Shown here piece after piece: positions 10,249-21,400 of a stretch of DNA of 34,926 nt. A program made the position numbers and the translations under genes. The first letter of the stretch is position 1, and each line of letters opens with the position of its first letter. Source of the DNA: Sphaeroforma sirkka (taxonomy: Eukaryota > Opisthokonta > Ichthyosporea > Ichthyophonida); the NCBI GenBank assembly GCA_001586965.3, contig LUCW03001382.1, positions 1 to 34,926 on the forward strand, in the 5' to 3' direction. The notes below the pieces were generated by a model. It saw nothing but the letters and a program-made list of their open reading frames with translations, was not told where the DNA came from and ran no database searches.

Positions 10249-10320
10249 CCGGCTGTGGTCTAGTGGTATTTCGGTACTTTGTTGATGTGGTGGTCACGTG
10301 TTCAATTCTTGGTGTGGGAA
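10249..10320 (+). promoter_or_regulatory. tRNA-like sequence (A and B box) in LINE A1 5' UTR, antisense to the element
   Basis: On the + strand TGGTCTAGTGG (10256-10266) matches the pol III A box, and GTTCAATTC (10300-10308) matches the B box GWTCRANNC exactly. They are 44 nt apart start to start, the spacing of a tRNA without a long variable arm. The acceptor and T stems pair poorly, so it is not a functional tRNA. It may be a tRNA-derived relic or a pol III promoter directed away from ORF1. An identical pair occurs in copy A2. Confidence 0.4.
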
Positions 10321-10440
10321 ATTTTCTTGGCGATTTTGGGGGTTTGGGTGTTTCTATTGTTTGGCGTTCACTTTCGCACTGTTGATGTTGTGTTCACGTC
10401 TAAAGTGAGATTTCGAGTGTCAGCGGTTTGAGATGTGCTT

Positions 10441-10690
10441 GAAAATATATCCAAATTTCAAAAGTGAAATATATAAGGTTCAAAAGTGAAATATAAAAGT
10501 GAGTTTATATAAATTTCAAAAGGAAAATATATAAATTTCAAAAGGAAATATATAAATTTCAAAAGTGAAATATATAAATTTCAAAAGTGAAATATATAAA
10601 TTTCAAAAGTGAAATATATAAATTTCAAAAATTTGAAAATATAAATTTATAAAAAAAGTGAAATATATTTTTCAAAAGTAGAAATTTATA
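10441..10690. repeat. 22-bp tandem array at the 5' end of LINE A1
   Basis: Imperfect copies of a 22-bp unit, GAAATATATAAATTTCAAAAGT. The unit contains two interlocking inverted repeats (GAAAT...ATTTC and TTTCA...TGAAA). It sits between the unique 5' UTR and the next telomeric tract, and the same array follows the 5' UTR of A2. It may be LINE 5' monomers acting as a promoter, or an independent satellite. Confidence 0.85.
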
Positions 10691-10758
10691 TGGGTTTTTA
10701 GGGTTTAGATTTTAGGGTTTTAGGGTTTAGGGTTTAGGGTTTAGGGTTTTAGGTTTAG
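10691..10758 (+). repeat. Telomeric tract T2 (TTTAGGG)
   Basis: About nine TTTAGGG/TTTTAGGG units with small variants between the 5' array of A1 and the 3' terminus of A2. Same polarity as T1. Its presence between two LINE copies shows that telomeric repeats were added to the outer end of A1 before A2 joined. Confidence 0.92.
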
Positions 10759-11137
10759 GTACCTTTATTTGTTTACACGCTATTGCTATATACAATGGCT
10801 TGTGTCCGAAGACCTGTGGCGGCCGGCAGGTGTCGCAGTTTGTGCCTTAATCCCTGTTTTCTCAGGTAGAGGCTAACTGAACTGTCTAATGGCTGAGTTG
10901 TTGCGCTGCGTTTAGTTTGCTATGTGGCTTGGTTTCTTTGGGTATGTAGTTCTATGGGTTGTTTTAGTAGTAGTTTGTAAATCCTAACTGGTTGGAAACA
11001 AGTGCTGAGAATATACTATGACCGATTTGCATTTCGTATTACTGAATATGAGAGAGAGACCAGTAGCGGCACTACTGTCTCGGACTCACTACCGCATCAC
11101 CGGGTTGCGATTTGCAGCTGTGTCTGCCGGTAGGCGC

Positions 11138-14100
11138 TTAGGGCGGATGTGTTCTAGGAGGTGGGCGTTTCATCGCAGGATGTTTGTTGATATAATTGCT
11201 ATTCAGCTTCAAGTCAATGCAAATCTGTCGTAGGCATATTTGCCAACACTTGGTAAAATCAGGTGGATCTAGACTGCTAGTGATATAGGAGAGAGTGATA
11301 TCTATTGGGATGTTGTTTTCTAAATCCTGATCTATATCGAACAGGGGGGGTGAATGTGGTGGTGGGGTAGTGTGCGTTTCCAATACTGTGGTGTGATTAT
11401 GTACGCTGCTGCCTCTGGGTGAAGCGTATTGAAATCTATTTGCGGATTATCAATCCACAGTACTCTATTGGGTTGCTGGCCACGATCTATACTAGCCAGT
11501 GATGGCCATATAAATTCATTGCCTGGGTGTGCACCATTTACACGTAACGTATGAACTACAGTAGTCATGAAACGCGGCACTGGAAACACTTTTCTATGAG
11601 TATGTTTGGTTCTATCGGTCCCTTGTGTATATATACTAGTTGATCGTGAATCGTTAGCATGTCTGTATAGCGCTTGCGACTACTAAGTGCATCTAGCAGT
11701 GTCTTATTAACTACTACGCCTTTCTGTGGTGCGATCAGTTTTGACACAAACTCTAACACGAAGGGACATGTAAAGTGTGTGGGAGTGAACTTTCTAGCGC
11801 TACAGCCGATGCATGCGAGACCTGCCGGGGTCTTTTCTAGCGTGAAACAGAACCTGTGTAATATGTAGAACAGGAAGATCGTCGGAACTCGGAAGAGAAG
11901 ACTGCTGAAGCTGTGATGTTCCAGCGGTGTGTCGAATCGGTAGCGTTCTTCTTCGCCGGGGTAGATGAGCCGAAATCTCAGCTCGCGTGCTGCCTCGCGG
12001 TGTAGCGCACCTTCTTCCTTGTTTGGGTTCTTTTTTTTGGTATAGAAAATCTTCAATTGTCTGTATAGTTTATAATATGGATAAAAAATAGATGTTCTCG
12101 CGAGCGAGCATGGTGAGTCCCATCGGGGTGAAAACGGACTTGCGTTTGTTCATATAGTCTTGCAGTGGATTTCTGATTGACATTCTACTAATATGATTGA
12201 TTAAACTTACACATTGCCACTCACACAGTGCCTGAGCATCAAGCAAGCCACAAAATTTGATCGAATTACGCATAGTAGGTGTGAAACTCTTAGGCGGGTC
12301 TTTCTGTGCCGCTGTGGATGTAATATATACCCTACAGCACGATGGAGCACACAAAGTTTGAGTTGGAACAACTGTTTGTCTATCACTTCAGTGAGTGATT
12401 TATCGGCTAAAGGGATAAAACAGAGTCCATAAGTGATTTTGGAGAGTATAAACACTCGAAAAATCATCAGCTTGTTATGCGGGTGCAAGTGATCCCCAGC
12501 TCGAAAGCCGAAAGGACCGCTATCGGTTATTGCATTACTGAGCGTGGTGGTTCTATTTGCAAGCATCTCTACTATATTGATTCCTTTTGGGCTCATTGGG
12601 AACCCAAGGTATCGTGCAGTCTTAGTGGATTGTATACTACATTGATCGAGCACAAATGTAAATCGGTCCTTTGGGTTTTTTCTGGTGCTATGTATAGTGA
12701 CTTTAGTGGGTGGAACTCAACACCAGAACGTCTGCCCCACACGGCTGCGAGATTAAGACACTGCTGTAGTTTCAGGGTGTTTCGATTGTATAGTGACATG
12801 TCATCTACCCAACCGAGAAACCCATTGGGGTCGACTTTCTCGAGACTGTCTAAAAGTGGGTCTATATATATATTAAATAATGTAGGGGCTATTGGGTCGC
12901 CCTGGGTCAATCCATTCTTTCGAGCGAATTTTGGACCCAACACTTGCTGGTACGTAACGCGCGAAGTCACATTGAGATACATATTTTTGAACAAACTGAT
13001 GAGTTGTGTGGGTACATGTCTATTGTGTAGTAAACGCCACAACCTGTCCAATCGCACAGAATCGTATGCTTTCTTAATGTCTAGGAATATCTGATGTGTA
13101 GGTGCATCTGTAGGATTGGCCTGGTTTATATATTCGTGTAATGTCAGTGCGTGTGTAAAGCAAGAATAGCCGGATTTGAATCCACCTTGTCTTTTTGTGT
13201 GTTTTAAATGCATCTAATTTGTTAATATGACTGAGCAACACGATTTGGAAGATGCGTCTTAATATCTGGGTGAGCGTTATAGGTCGGAATTGCTCTGGAC
13301 CTAACGGTATATCAATCTTAGGGATAGGTACTATAAGAGTGCATAGCCATGCATCAGGTATCTCTCCCGTGTGAAGTATCTTAGTGAATAACAGGTGCAA
13401 CACCTTGAGAATTGGCGATTTGGGATTGGGTTTCCCTGGTCTTTGTGGCCTCTAGGGTACGGTTCTATTGCAGCTTTTAAGAGATCGATATGTATGCCAT
13501 CCGGGCCTGAGCCTTTTCGACTATCGTATCTCAAAATTGCATCCATAATATTTCCTGTAGTGAAAACATCATGGTCTATCGGGATAAATTCTGAGTGTGT
13601 TTTCTCTGGTATCTTGTAGAAGGCATCTCTGTTGAATAACTTTAAAAAAACGAACTAATAATATGTGCAGTTGGTTCTGTGGTATTTGGTATAGTGGGTT
13701 GTCTTGTTCTAGATTTTCGCTGTTTAGAGAACAACCTGACTATAGCATCATTGGGTACTCGTTCTGTGGAGCGGAGGGGTGTGCATGATCTATGAGGATT
13801 ACTTTCTAAGAAGTAACCGTAGAAACAGCCTTGTGCTCGTTTCCAAAACTGATTGATTATAGAGTCGTATATGATTTTGATATCATTCTGATCTGAGTTC
13901 TGAACTCGTTTGATCCATGTCTTAGCAAACACCTGAATTCTGGCGCAAAATGTACGTGTATAGCGCACATTTTTTGCAGTTATAGGTTCGAATGCGATAT
14001 CTGTTGTAGCCCTGAGATGGCATACATTCTATGTCTGCAGGTTTAGTGTGTACTGTCTGAGTATCTGGTGATTCAATTTGTATTGCAAATACCCACTCGT

Positions 14101-14719
14101 GGTCTGTCCTGAGCCCGATATCTTTACAACGTATAAGAGATAGTGATGTCTTTGTGCGTGCTTGTGCATATACGTGATCGACCCGTATATTCCCAGATTG
14201 CGATGGGAGTACATGATCTAGCCTATGTAGTCGTGTGTAGAATTCGATCGATTCTCTGCGCGCAGGAGAAATGATTTTATCGTCGCCATATTCGATATCA
14301 CGAAAATTCATGTCGCCACACAACACGTGTGGTTTGCAATTCAGAGATAATAGCACATTATATACATCATCCCCTAGGGATGGCGCCAAATATACACAAG
14401 CAACAGTCACTGCGCGAAACGTGAAAGCCACGAAATATTGACTAAAAGCGTGGAATCTAAATTGATATGCATTGTGTCTACTAATCACGGCAACACCGTT
14501 ATTTCTGCCCCCGCGATGAGCACTGGCCGAAGGCGGTGAGGCGTAGATCAGATTTGTATTAGTATTATTACACACAGCATTCAAACGATCGGTATAACCC
14601 CAGGTCTCTACTAAACACAGGGCATCGCATTGACTGCAAAGTGAGCGTATTATTTCGTATTGTTTAGCTACATTCATTAGAGAATTTAGATTGACATAAT
14701 ACACGAGAATGTCACTCAT
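11138..14719 (-). pseudogene. LINE A2 ORF2 (endonuclease - reverse transcriptase - CCHC), multiple frameshifts
   Basis: Same domain order as in A1. Frame breaks: extra T near 13970, missing TCT near 13645, missing base near 13431, extra T near 13195, TT insertion near 12680, small insertions near 12330-12360, and others near 12047, 11590 and 11345. The RT core with FLDIKKAYD, GLTQGDP and GWVDD lies in the open stretch 12593-13213. The finger CIGCSARKFTPTHFTC (CX2CX8HX2C) is intact in the stretch 11565-12056. The C-terminus ends RPPPRTHPP at 11138. Confidence 0.85.
13922..14719 (-). CDS. LINE A2 endonuclease domain, best-preserved N-terminus of ORF2
   Basis: 265 open codons from the ORF2 ATG. 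APE-type endonuclease signature: VNLNSL (9-14), LVETW (36-40, catalytic Glu38), GVAVI (75-79), VYLAPS (109-114), GDMNFRD (135-141), RVDHVYA (179-185) and TDHEWVF (205-211, catalytic His207). In A1 the domain is interrupted because one C is missing from a C-run (CCCC instead of CCCCC). This frame ends where a T-run is one base longer than in A1. The domain would nick the target; since every intact copy sits in telomere repeats, the repeat is the likely target. Confidence 0.88.
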   Translation of the reverse strand: MSDILVYYVNLNSLMNVAKQYEIIRSLCSQCDALCLVETWGYTDRLNAVCNNTNTNLIYASPPSASAHRGGRNNGVAVISRHNAYQFRFHAFSQYFVAFTFRAVTVACVYLAPSLGDDVYNVLLSLNCKPHVLCGDMNFRDIEYGDDKIISPARRESIEFYTRLHRLDHVLPSQSGNIRVDHVYAQARTKTSLSLIRCKDIGLRTDHEWVFAIQIESPDTQTVHTKPADIECMPSQGYNRYRIRTYNCKKCALYTYILRQNSGVC

Positions 14720-15930
14720 TGCGATTTCATCTTACTATCAGTACGGGTTTGTATAAAGTCAGAGAGTTCCTTTCTCGTTTCTGGATCACTGATTGGTGGT
14801 GAGTTAAACCCATCTCCTAAGACTGCGACTAATTCATCTTCAGATAGAGTATCTAACGATTCATCATCATTGCCTTCGAGTCTAGTTCTAGCTCGTTCGT
14901 TATCGCTATCGCTTTGACACTTACGTTTGAGGTATGACGATAATTTAGTGATCTCTGATTGTACTTCCATATGATCACTCTCTGACCTAGCAGATGTTTG
15001 TATATCTGCGGGCGAACTAATAGTTATGGCGAGTGTGTTTGTTATATTGGAACTAGTGGTTGTTGTTTCGGAATCTGTAGAATTTGCTTTAGATTTAGGC
15101 TGTGTTGGATCGTCGGGTACTCTACTGAGCAGGTATGCGAGCACTCTAGGGTACTGGGGTGGACATTTCTCACGTTCTAGTGCACTTTTATAAGCGGTGG
15201 TTAAACGAGTACGTGCTCCATTGATTGCGATAGGATTGGTCACATTCATAGGGTCGGCGCCTTTGTTTGTACGCCAGCCGCGTGCTAATAGAATCTGTTT
15301 GGTTTTAGATTAAAGCGTGCAGGAACGACTAATTCAACTGCGCTTCGATCTTTGTAAAGATACGAAGCGTGTAAGATGGGGATATTTTTCAATAAGTGAA
15401 AGTTCCATAGCCATTTCGATAGGTGTTTGTTGGTTGGAAGTGATCCATCCTCTAAAGCGTGAGTGTTGCAGTTAAAGTATAGTGCAGAGAGCTCCCAGTG
15501 ATCCTGACAATCCCAAATAGATGGGGGGTTTGCTTGGCTTAAAGAGAGCTTCCTGTGCCTCGCGAGAGGATGGGCTTCTAGTTTGATTGAGCATTTCTTT
15601 AAATGATTTCGGTCCAGGCCTTTGCTTCGGGTCCGATTGTGATTCGCCCAAATTGGGGAAATCAGTGGTGTTCATGGTTGGCATAGGTGTATGTGTGTCT
15701 GTTGTGTTGGTTGCTTGGTGTAGTTTGCGTTTGAGCTGTTCATTCTCTACTTTGAGTTGATTGTTCTGTTCTTGTAAGAGACTATAAGCAGACTCAAGTC
15801 TATTCAGGCGCTCTTCAACACTTTTCTCACCACTTACCTTGGTGTTGCCTTTCTCAGATGTACGTACCTTATTGACATTTTCCTCTAGTTGAGATATCTT
15901 CACGTTGATCGGCTTGAGTGCTGTTTCCAT
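14716..15930 (-). pseudogene. LINE A2 ORF1, frameshifted
   Basis: Same protein as ORF1 of A1. It contains the same run of six G (15523-15528 on the + strand), where the reading frame must change to reach the conserved C-terminal half. A second break near 15309 (GATTAAAG where A1 has GAACCAAAG) is unique to A2. The frame ends in TGA overlapping the ORF2 ATG. Confidence 0.75.
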
Positions 15931-16031
15931 TGTCGCTCGGATCAGGCTTGCTAGATCGTCCCCGTAAGAGGTATGGCCCCGGCCATGGCGTCGTCCAACT
16001 TATGACTAGGCCTTTTGCCGGCCAAAATCAA

Positions 16032-16103
16032 CCGGCTGTGGTCTAGTGGTATTTCGGTACTTTGTTGATGTGGTGGTCACGTGTTCAATTCTTGGTGTGG
16101 GAA
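16032..16103 (+). promoter_or_regulatory. tRNA-like sequence in LINE A2 5' UTR, antisense to the element
   Basis: Second copy of the A/B-box pair: TGGTCTAGTGG at 16039-16049 and GTTCAATTC at 16083-16091, again 44 nt apart. Unchanged from the copy in A1. Stem pairing is equally poor. Confidence 0.4.
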
Positions 16104-16226
16104 ATTTTCTTGGCGATTTTGGGGGTTTGGGTGTTTCTATTGTTTGGCGTTCACTTTCGCACTGTTGATGTTGTGTTCACGTCTAAAGTGAGATTTCGAG
16201 TGTCAGCGGTTTGAGATGTGCTTGAA

Positions 16227-16790
16227 ATATATGAAATTTATAATTTCAAAGTGAAATATATAAATTTCAAAAGTGAAATATATATATTTCAAAAAAGTGA
16301 AATATATAAATTTCAAAAGTGAAATATATAAATTTCAAAAGTGAAATATATAAATTTCAAAAAGTGAAATATATATAAATTTCAATATATAAATTTAAAT
16401 TTCAAATATAAATTTGAAATATATAAATTTCAAAAGTGAAATATATAAATTTCAAAAAGTGAAATATATAAATTTCAAAAGTGAAATATATAAATTTCAA
16501 AAGTGAAATATATAATTTCACTTTTGAAAATATATAACTTTTGAAATTTATATATAATTTCAAATTTGAAAAATATAAATTTCAAAAGTGAAAATATATA
16601 TTAAAATTCAAAAGTGAAATATAGGTGAAATATATAATTTCAAAGTGAAATATATAAATTTCAAAAAGAAAAAAAAAATATAAACTTTTGAAATTGATAT
16701 ATATTTCAAATGTTTTGAAATTTATAAATTTTTTTTGAAATTTATATATTTCACTTTTTGAAATTTATATATTTCCTTTGAAATATATAC
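16227..16790. repeat. 22-bp tandem array at the 5' end of LINE A2, with orientation flips
   Basis: The same 22-bp unit as next to A1, but longer (about 560 bp). The CAAAAGTG orientation dominates up to about 16670. CACTTTTG, its reverse complement, appears near 16517 and again from about 16683 to 16790. No telomeric tract separates it from the A3 fragment, and the last units blend into the LINE 3' terminus (CACGCCATTGAAATATATAC), suggesting a collapsed consensus. Confidence 0.8.
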
Positions 16791-17877
16791 ACGCCATTGA
16801 AATATATACAATGGCTTGTGTCCGAAGACCTGTGGCGGCCGGCAGGTGTCGCAGTTTGTGCCTTAATCCCTGTTTTCTCAGGTAGAGGCTAACTGAACTG
16901 TCTAATGGCTGAGTTGTTGCGCTGCGTTTAGTTTGCTATGTGGCTTGGTTTCTTTGGGTATGTAGTTCTATGGGTTGTTTTAGTAGTAGTTTGTAAATCC
17001 TAACTGGTTGGAAACAAGTGCTGAGAATATACTATGACCGATTTGCATTTCGTATTACTGAATATGAGAGAGACCAGTAGCGGCACTACTGTCTCGGACT
17101 CACTACCGCATCACCGGGTTGCGATTTGCAGCTGTGCGAAAGTGCCGGTAGGCGCTTAGGACGGATGTGTTCTAGGAGGTGGGCGTTTCATCGCAGGATG
17201 TTTGTTGATATAATTGCTATTCAGCTTCAAGTCAATGCAAATCTGTCGTAGGCATATTTGCCAACAAAAGGTAAAATCATCAGGTGGATCTAGACTGCTA
17301 GTGATGAGGAGGAGAGTGATATCTATTGGGATGTTGTTTTCTAAAATCCTGATCTGAAGATATCGAACAGGAGTGAAAATGTGGTGGTTGGGTACATGTG
17401 CGTTTCCAAATAAGGTAAGTGTGATTATGTACGCTGAGCCCTGGGTGAAGCGTATTGAAATCTATTTTGCAGGATTATCAATCTCAAAGTACTCTAATGG
17501 GTTGCTGGCCACGATCTATACTAGCCAGTGATGGCCATATAAATTCATTGCATGGGTGTGCACCATTTACACGTAACGTATGAACTACAGTAGTCATGAA
17601 AGCGCGGCACTGGAAACAAATTTTTTATGAGAAATGTTCAATCAAACTAGAAGCCCATCCTTCCCTTGTGTATATATACTAGTTGATCGTGAATCGTTAG
17701 CATGTCTGTATAGCGCTTGCAGGACTACTAAGTGCATCTAGCAGTGTCTTATTAACTGCAACTACTCACCTTTCTGAGGTGGATCACTTTTGACCACAAA
17801 CTGGCTATGGAACACGAAGGGACATTGAAAAGTGTATTGGATCTTTGAACTTTCGTAGCTTTACAAAGCCGATGCAT
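16791..17877 (-). mobile_element. LINE copy A3, 3' fragment (degraded consensus)
   Basis: Corresponds to the 3' UTR and ORF2 C-terminal part of A1/A2 in the same - orientation. The terminal AAATAAAGGTAC and its telomeric junction are missing. From about 17260 rightward it carries far more small insertions than any other copy, for example TGATGAGGAGGAGAG where A2 has TGATATAGGAGAGAG. It ends at about 17877 within the zinc-finger coding region, where sequence of opposite orientation starts. Confidence 0.85.
17160..17877 (-). pseudogene. LINE A3 ORF2 C-terminal remnant
   Basis: Antisense alignment to the ORF2 C-terminal tail. Nearly every segment is in a different frame from the next, so no translation of useful length exists. 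Likely a low-quality consensus rather than an old pseudogene, because the unmatched bases are mostly inserted and the flanking matches are near perfect. Confidence 0.7.
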
Positions 17878-17952
17878 GAATTAGTCGTTCCTGCACGGTC
17901 TTTCTAAAACCAAACAGATTCTATTGTAATATGGCGAACAAGGAAGATCGTC
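17878..17952. other. Mosaic head-to-head junction between inverted LINE arrays
   Basis: Alternating short blocks from two sources, each running in order: GAATTAGTCGTTCCTGCAC (ORF1, + orientation), GGTCTTTCT (3' region, - orientation), AAAACCAAACAGATTCTATT (ORF1), then a block resembling the 3' region near AGGAAGATCGTCG, then ACCCTATGAATGTGACC (ORF1). Left of it everything is on the - strand, right of it on the + strand. Confidence 0.8.
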
Positions 17953-18494
17953 GACCCTATGAATGTGACCAATCCTATCGCAATCAATGGAGCACGTATG
18001 TGTTTAACCACCGCTTATAAAAAGTGCACTAGAACGTGAGAAATGTCCACCCAGTACCCTAGAGTGCTCGCATACCTGCTCAGTAGAGTACCCGACGATC
18101 CAACACAGCCTAAATTCAAAAAGCAAATTCTACAGATTCCGAAACAACAACCACTAGTTCCAATATAACAAACACACTCGCCATAACTATTAGTTCGCCC
18201 GCAGATATACAAACATCTGCTAGGTCAGAGAGTGATCATATGGAAGTACAATCAGAGATCACTAAATTATCGACATACCTCAAACGTAAGTGTCAAAGCG
18301 ATAGCGATAACGAACGAGCTAGAACTAGACTCGAAGGCAATGATGATGAATCGTTAGATACTCTATCTGAAGATGAATTAGTCGCAGTCTTAGGAGATGG
18401 GTTTAACTCACCACCAATCAGTGATCCAGAAACGAGAAAGGAACTCTCTGACTTTATACAAACCCGTACTGATAGTAAGATGAAATCGCAATGA
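17953..18494 (+). pseudogene. LINE A4 ORF1 C-terminal part
   Basis: Starts within the DPMNVTNPIA segment of ORF1. One- or two-base indels near 17998 and 18020 break the frame. From 18240 the last 84 codons are open and identical in character to A1/A2 (YLKRK, TLSEDEL), ending KMKSQ with TGA at 18492-18494 overlapping the ORF2 ATG. Confidence 0.8.
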
Positions 18495-21400
18495 GTGACA
18501 TTCTCGTGTATTATGTCAATCTAAATTCTCTAATGAATGTAGCTAAACAATACGAAATAATACGCTCACTTTGCAGTCAATGCGATGCCCTGTGTTTAGT
18601 AGAGACCTGGGGTTATACCGATCGTTTGAATGCTGTGTGTAATAATACTAATACAAATCTGATCTACGCCTCACCGCCTTCGGCCAGTGCTCATCGCGGG
18701 GCAGAAATAACGGTGTTGCCGTGATTAGTAGACACAATGCATATCAATTTAGATTCCACGCTTTTAGTCAATATTTCGTGGCTTTCACGTTTCGCGCAGT
18801 GACTGTTGCTTGTGTATATTTGGCGCCATCCCTAGGGGATGATGTATATAATGTGCTATTATCTCTGAATTGCAAACCACACGTGTTGTGTGGCGACATG
18901 AATTTTCGTGATATCGAATATGGCGACGATAAAATCATTTCTCCTGCGCGCAGAGAATCGATTGAATTCTACACACGACTACATAGGCTAGATCATGTAC
19001 TCCCATCGCAATCTGGGAATATACGGGTCGATCACGTATATGCACAAGCACGCACAAAGACATCACTATCTCTTATACGTTGTAAAGATATCGGGCTCAG
19101 GACAGACCACGAGTGGGTATTTGCAATACAAATTGAATCACCAGATACTCAGACAGTACACACTAAACCTGCAGACATAGAATGTATGCCATCTCAGGGC
19201 TACAACAGATATCGCATTCGAACCTACCTATAACTGCAAAAAAATGTGCGCTATACACGTACATTTTGCGCCAGAATTCGGGTGTTTGCTAAGACATGGA
19301 TCAAACGAGTTCAGAACTCAGATCAGAATGATATCAAAATCATATACGACTCTATAATCAATCAGTTTTGGAAACGAGCACAAGGCTGTTTCTACGGTTA
19401 CTTCTTAGAAAGTAATCCTCATAGATCATGCACACCCCTCCGCTCCACAGAACGAGTACCCAATGATGCTATAGTCAGGTTGTTCTCTAAACAGCGAAAA
19501 TCTAGAACAAGACAACCCACTATACCAAATACCACAGAACCAACTGCACATATTATTAGTTAGTTCGTTTTTTAGAAAAGTTATTCAACAGAGATGCCTT
19601 CTACAAGATACCAGAGAAAACACACTCAGAATTTATCCCGATAGACCATGATGTTTTCACTACAGGAAATATTATGGATGCAATTTTGAGATACGATAGT
19701 CGAAAAGGCTCAGGCCCGGATGGCATACATATCGATCTCTTAAAAGCTGCAATAGAACCGTACCCTAGAGGCCACAAAGACCAGGGGAAACCCAATCCCA
19801 AATCGCCAATTCTCAAGGTGTTGCACCTGTTATTCACTAAGATACTTCACACGGAGAGATACCTGATGCATGGCTATGCACTCTTATAGTACCTATCCCT
19901 AAGATTGATATACCGTTAGGTCCAGAGCAATTCCGACCTATAACGCTCACCCAGATATTAAGACGCATCTTCCAAATCGTGTTGCTCAGTCATATTAACA
20001 AATTAGATGCATTTAAAACACACAAAAGACAAGGTGGATTCAAATCCGGCTATTCTTGCTTTACACACGCACTGACATTACACGAATATATAAACCAGGC
20101 CAATCCTACAGATGCACCTACACATCAGATATTCCTAGACATTAAGAAAGCATACGATTCTGTGCGATTGGACAGGCTGTGGCGTTTACTACACAATAGA
20201 CATGTACCCACACAACTCATCAGTTTGTTCAAAAATATGTATCTCAATGTGACTTCGCGCGTTACGTACCAGCAAGTGTTGGGTCCAAAATTCGCTCGAA
20301 AGAATGGATTGACCCAGGGCGACCCAATAGCCCCTACATTATTTAATATATATATAGACCCACTTTTAGACAGTCTCGAGAAAGTCGACCCCAATGGGTT
20401 TCTCGGTTGGGTAGATGACATGTCACTATACAATCGAAACACCCTGAAACTACAGCAGTGTCTTAATCTCGCAGCCGTGTGGGGCAGACGTTCTGGTGTT
20501 GAGTTCCACCCACTAAAGTCACTATACATAGCACCAGAAAACCCAAAGGACCGATTTACATTTGTGCTCGATCAATGTAGTATACAATCCACTAAGACTG
20601 CACGATACCTTGGGTTCCCAATGAGCCCAAAAGGAATCAATATAGTAGAGATGCTTGCAAATAGAACCACCACGCTTAGTAATGCAATAACCGATAGCGG
20701 TCCTTTCGGCTTTCGAGCTGGGGATCACTTGCACCCGTATAACAAGCTGATGATTTTTTTCGAGTGTTTATACTCTCCAAAATCACTTATGGACTCTGTT
20801 TTATCCCTTTAGCCGATAAATCACTCACTGAAGTGATAGACAAACAGTTGTTCCAACTCAATTTTGTGCTCCATCGTGCTGTAGGAGGGTATATTACATC
20901 CACAGCGGCACAGAAAGACCCGCCTAAGAGTTTCACACCTACTATGCGTAATTCGATCAAATTTTGTGGCTTGCTTGATGCTCAGGCACTGTGTGAGTGG
21001 CAATGTGTAAGTTTAATCAATCATATTAGTAGAATGTCAATCAGAAATCCACTGCAAGACTATATGAACAAACGCAAGTCCGTTTTCACCCCGATGGGAC
21101 TCACCATGCTCGCTCGCGAGAACATCTATTTTTTATCCATATTATAAACTATACAGACAATTGAAGATTTTCTATACCAAAAAAAAGAACCCAAACAAGG
21201 AAGAAGGTGCGCTACACCGCGAGGCAGCACGCGAGCTGAGATTTCGGCTCATCTACCCCGGCGAAGAAGAACGCTACCGATTCGACACACCGCTGGAACA
21301 TCACAGCTTCAGCAGTCTTCTCTTCCGAGTTCCGACGATCTTCCTGTTCTACATATTACACAGGTTCTGTTTCACGCTAGAAAAGACCCCGGCAGGTCTC

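Larger units (their letters stand above)
5003..10440 (-). mobile_element. LINE retrotransposon, copy A1 (complete)
   Basis: Non-LTR retrotransposon read on the - strand. Order: 5' UTR (about 10149-10440, with a tRNA-like stretch), ORF1 (10148-8933), ORF2 (8936-5366), 3' UTR (5365-5003). It has no terminal repeats. The 3' end reads AAATAAAGGTAC and is followed directly by CCCTAAAA repeats on the same strand, so there is no poly(A) tail. Just upstream of the 5' UTR lies a 22-bp tandem array that may be part of the element. Nearly identical to copies A2 and A4. ORF2 has about seven frameshifts relative to the other copies. The clade is undetermined: an APE endonuclease without RNase H, as in several LINE groups. 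Confidence 0.93.
10759..16226 (-). mobile_element. LINE retrotransposon, copy A2 (complete)
   Basis: Second full-length copy, same orientation and structure as A1: 5' UTR about 15931-16226, ORF1 15930-14716, ORF2 14719-11138, 3' UTR 11137-10759. The 3' terminus AAATAAAGGTAC is joined to CTAAACC on the element strand. Differences from A1 are mostly single-base indels and a few substitutions, so the two copies diverged recently. It has the best endonuclease frame of the set. Confidence 0.93.

Noticed and set aside
10249..10320. A functional tRNA gene
   Set aside because: The A and B boxes fit, but the acceptor and T stems do not pair, so only a tRNA-like label is used.
5003..10440. LTR retrotransposon or endogenous virus
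   Set aside because: There are no long terminal repeats, integrase, protease or envelope. The APE endonuclease plus RT order and 5' truncations identify a LINE.
10441..10690. CRISPR-like array
   Set aside because: The 22-bp units are contiguous without unique spacers, in a eukaryotic setting with no cas genes.
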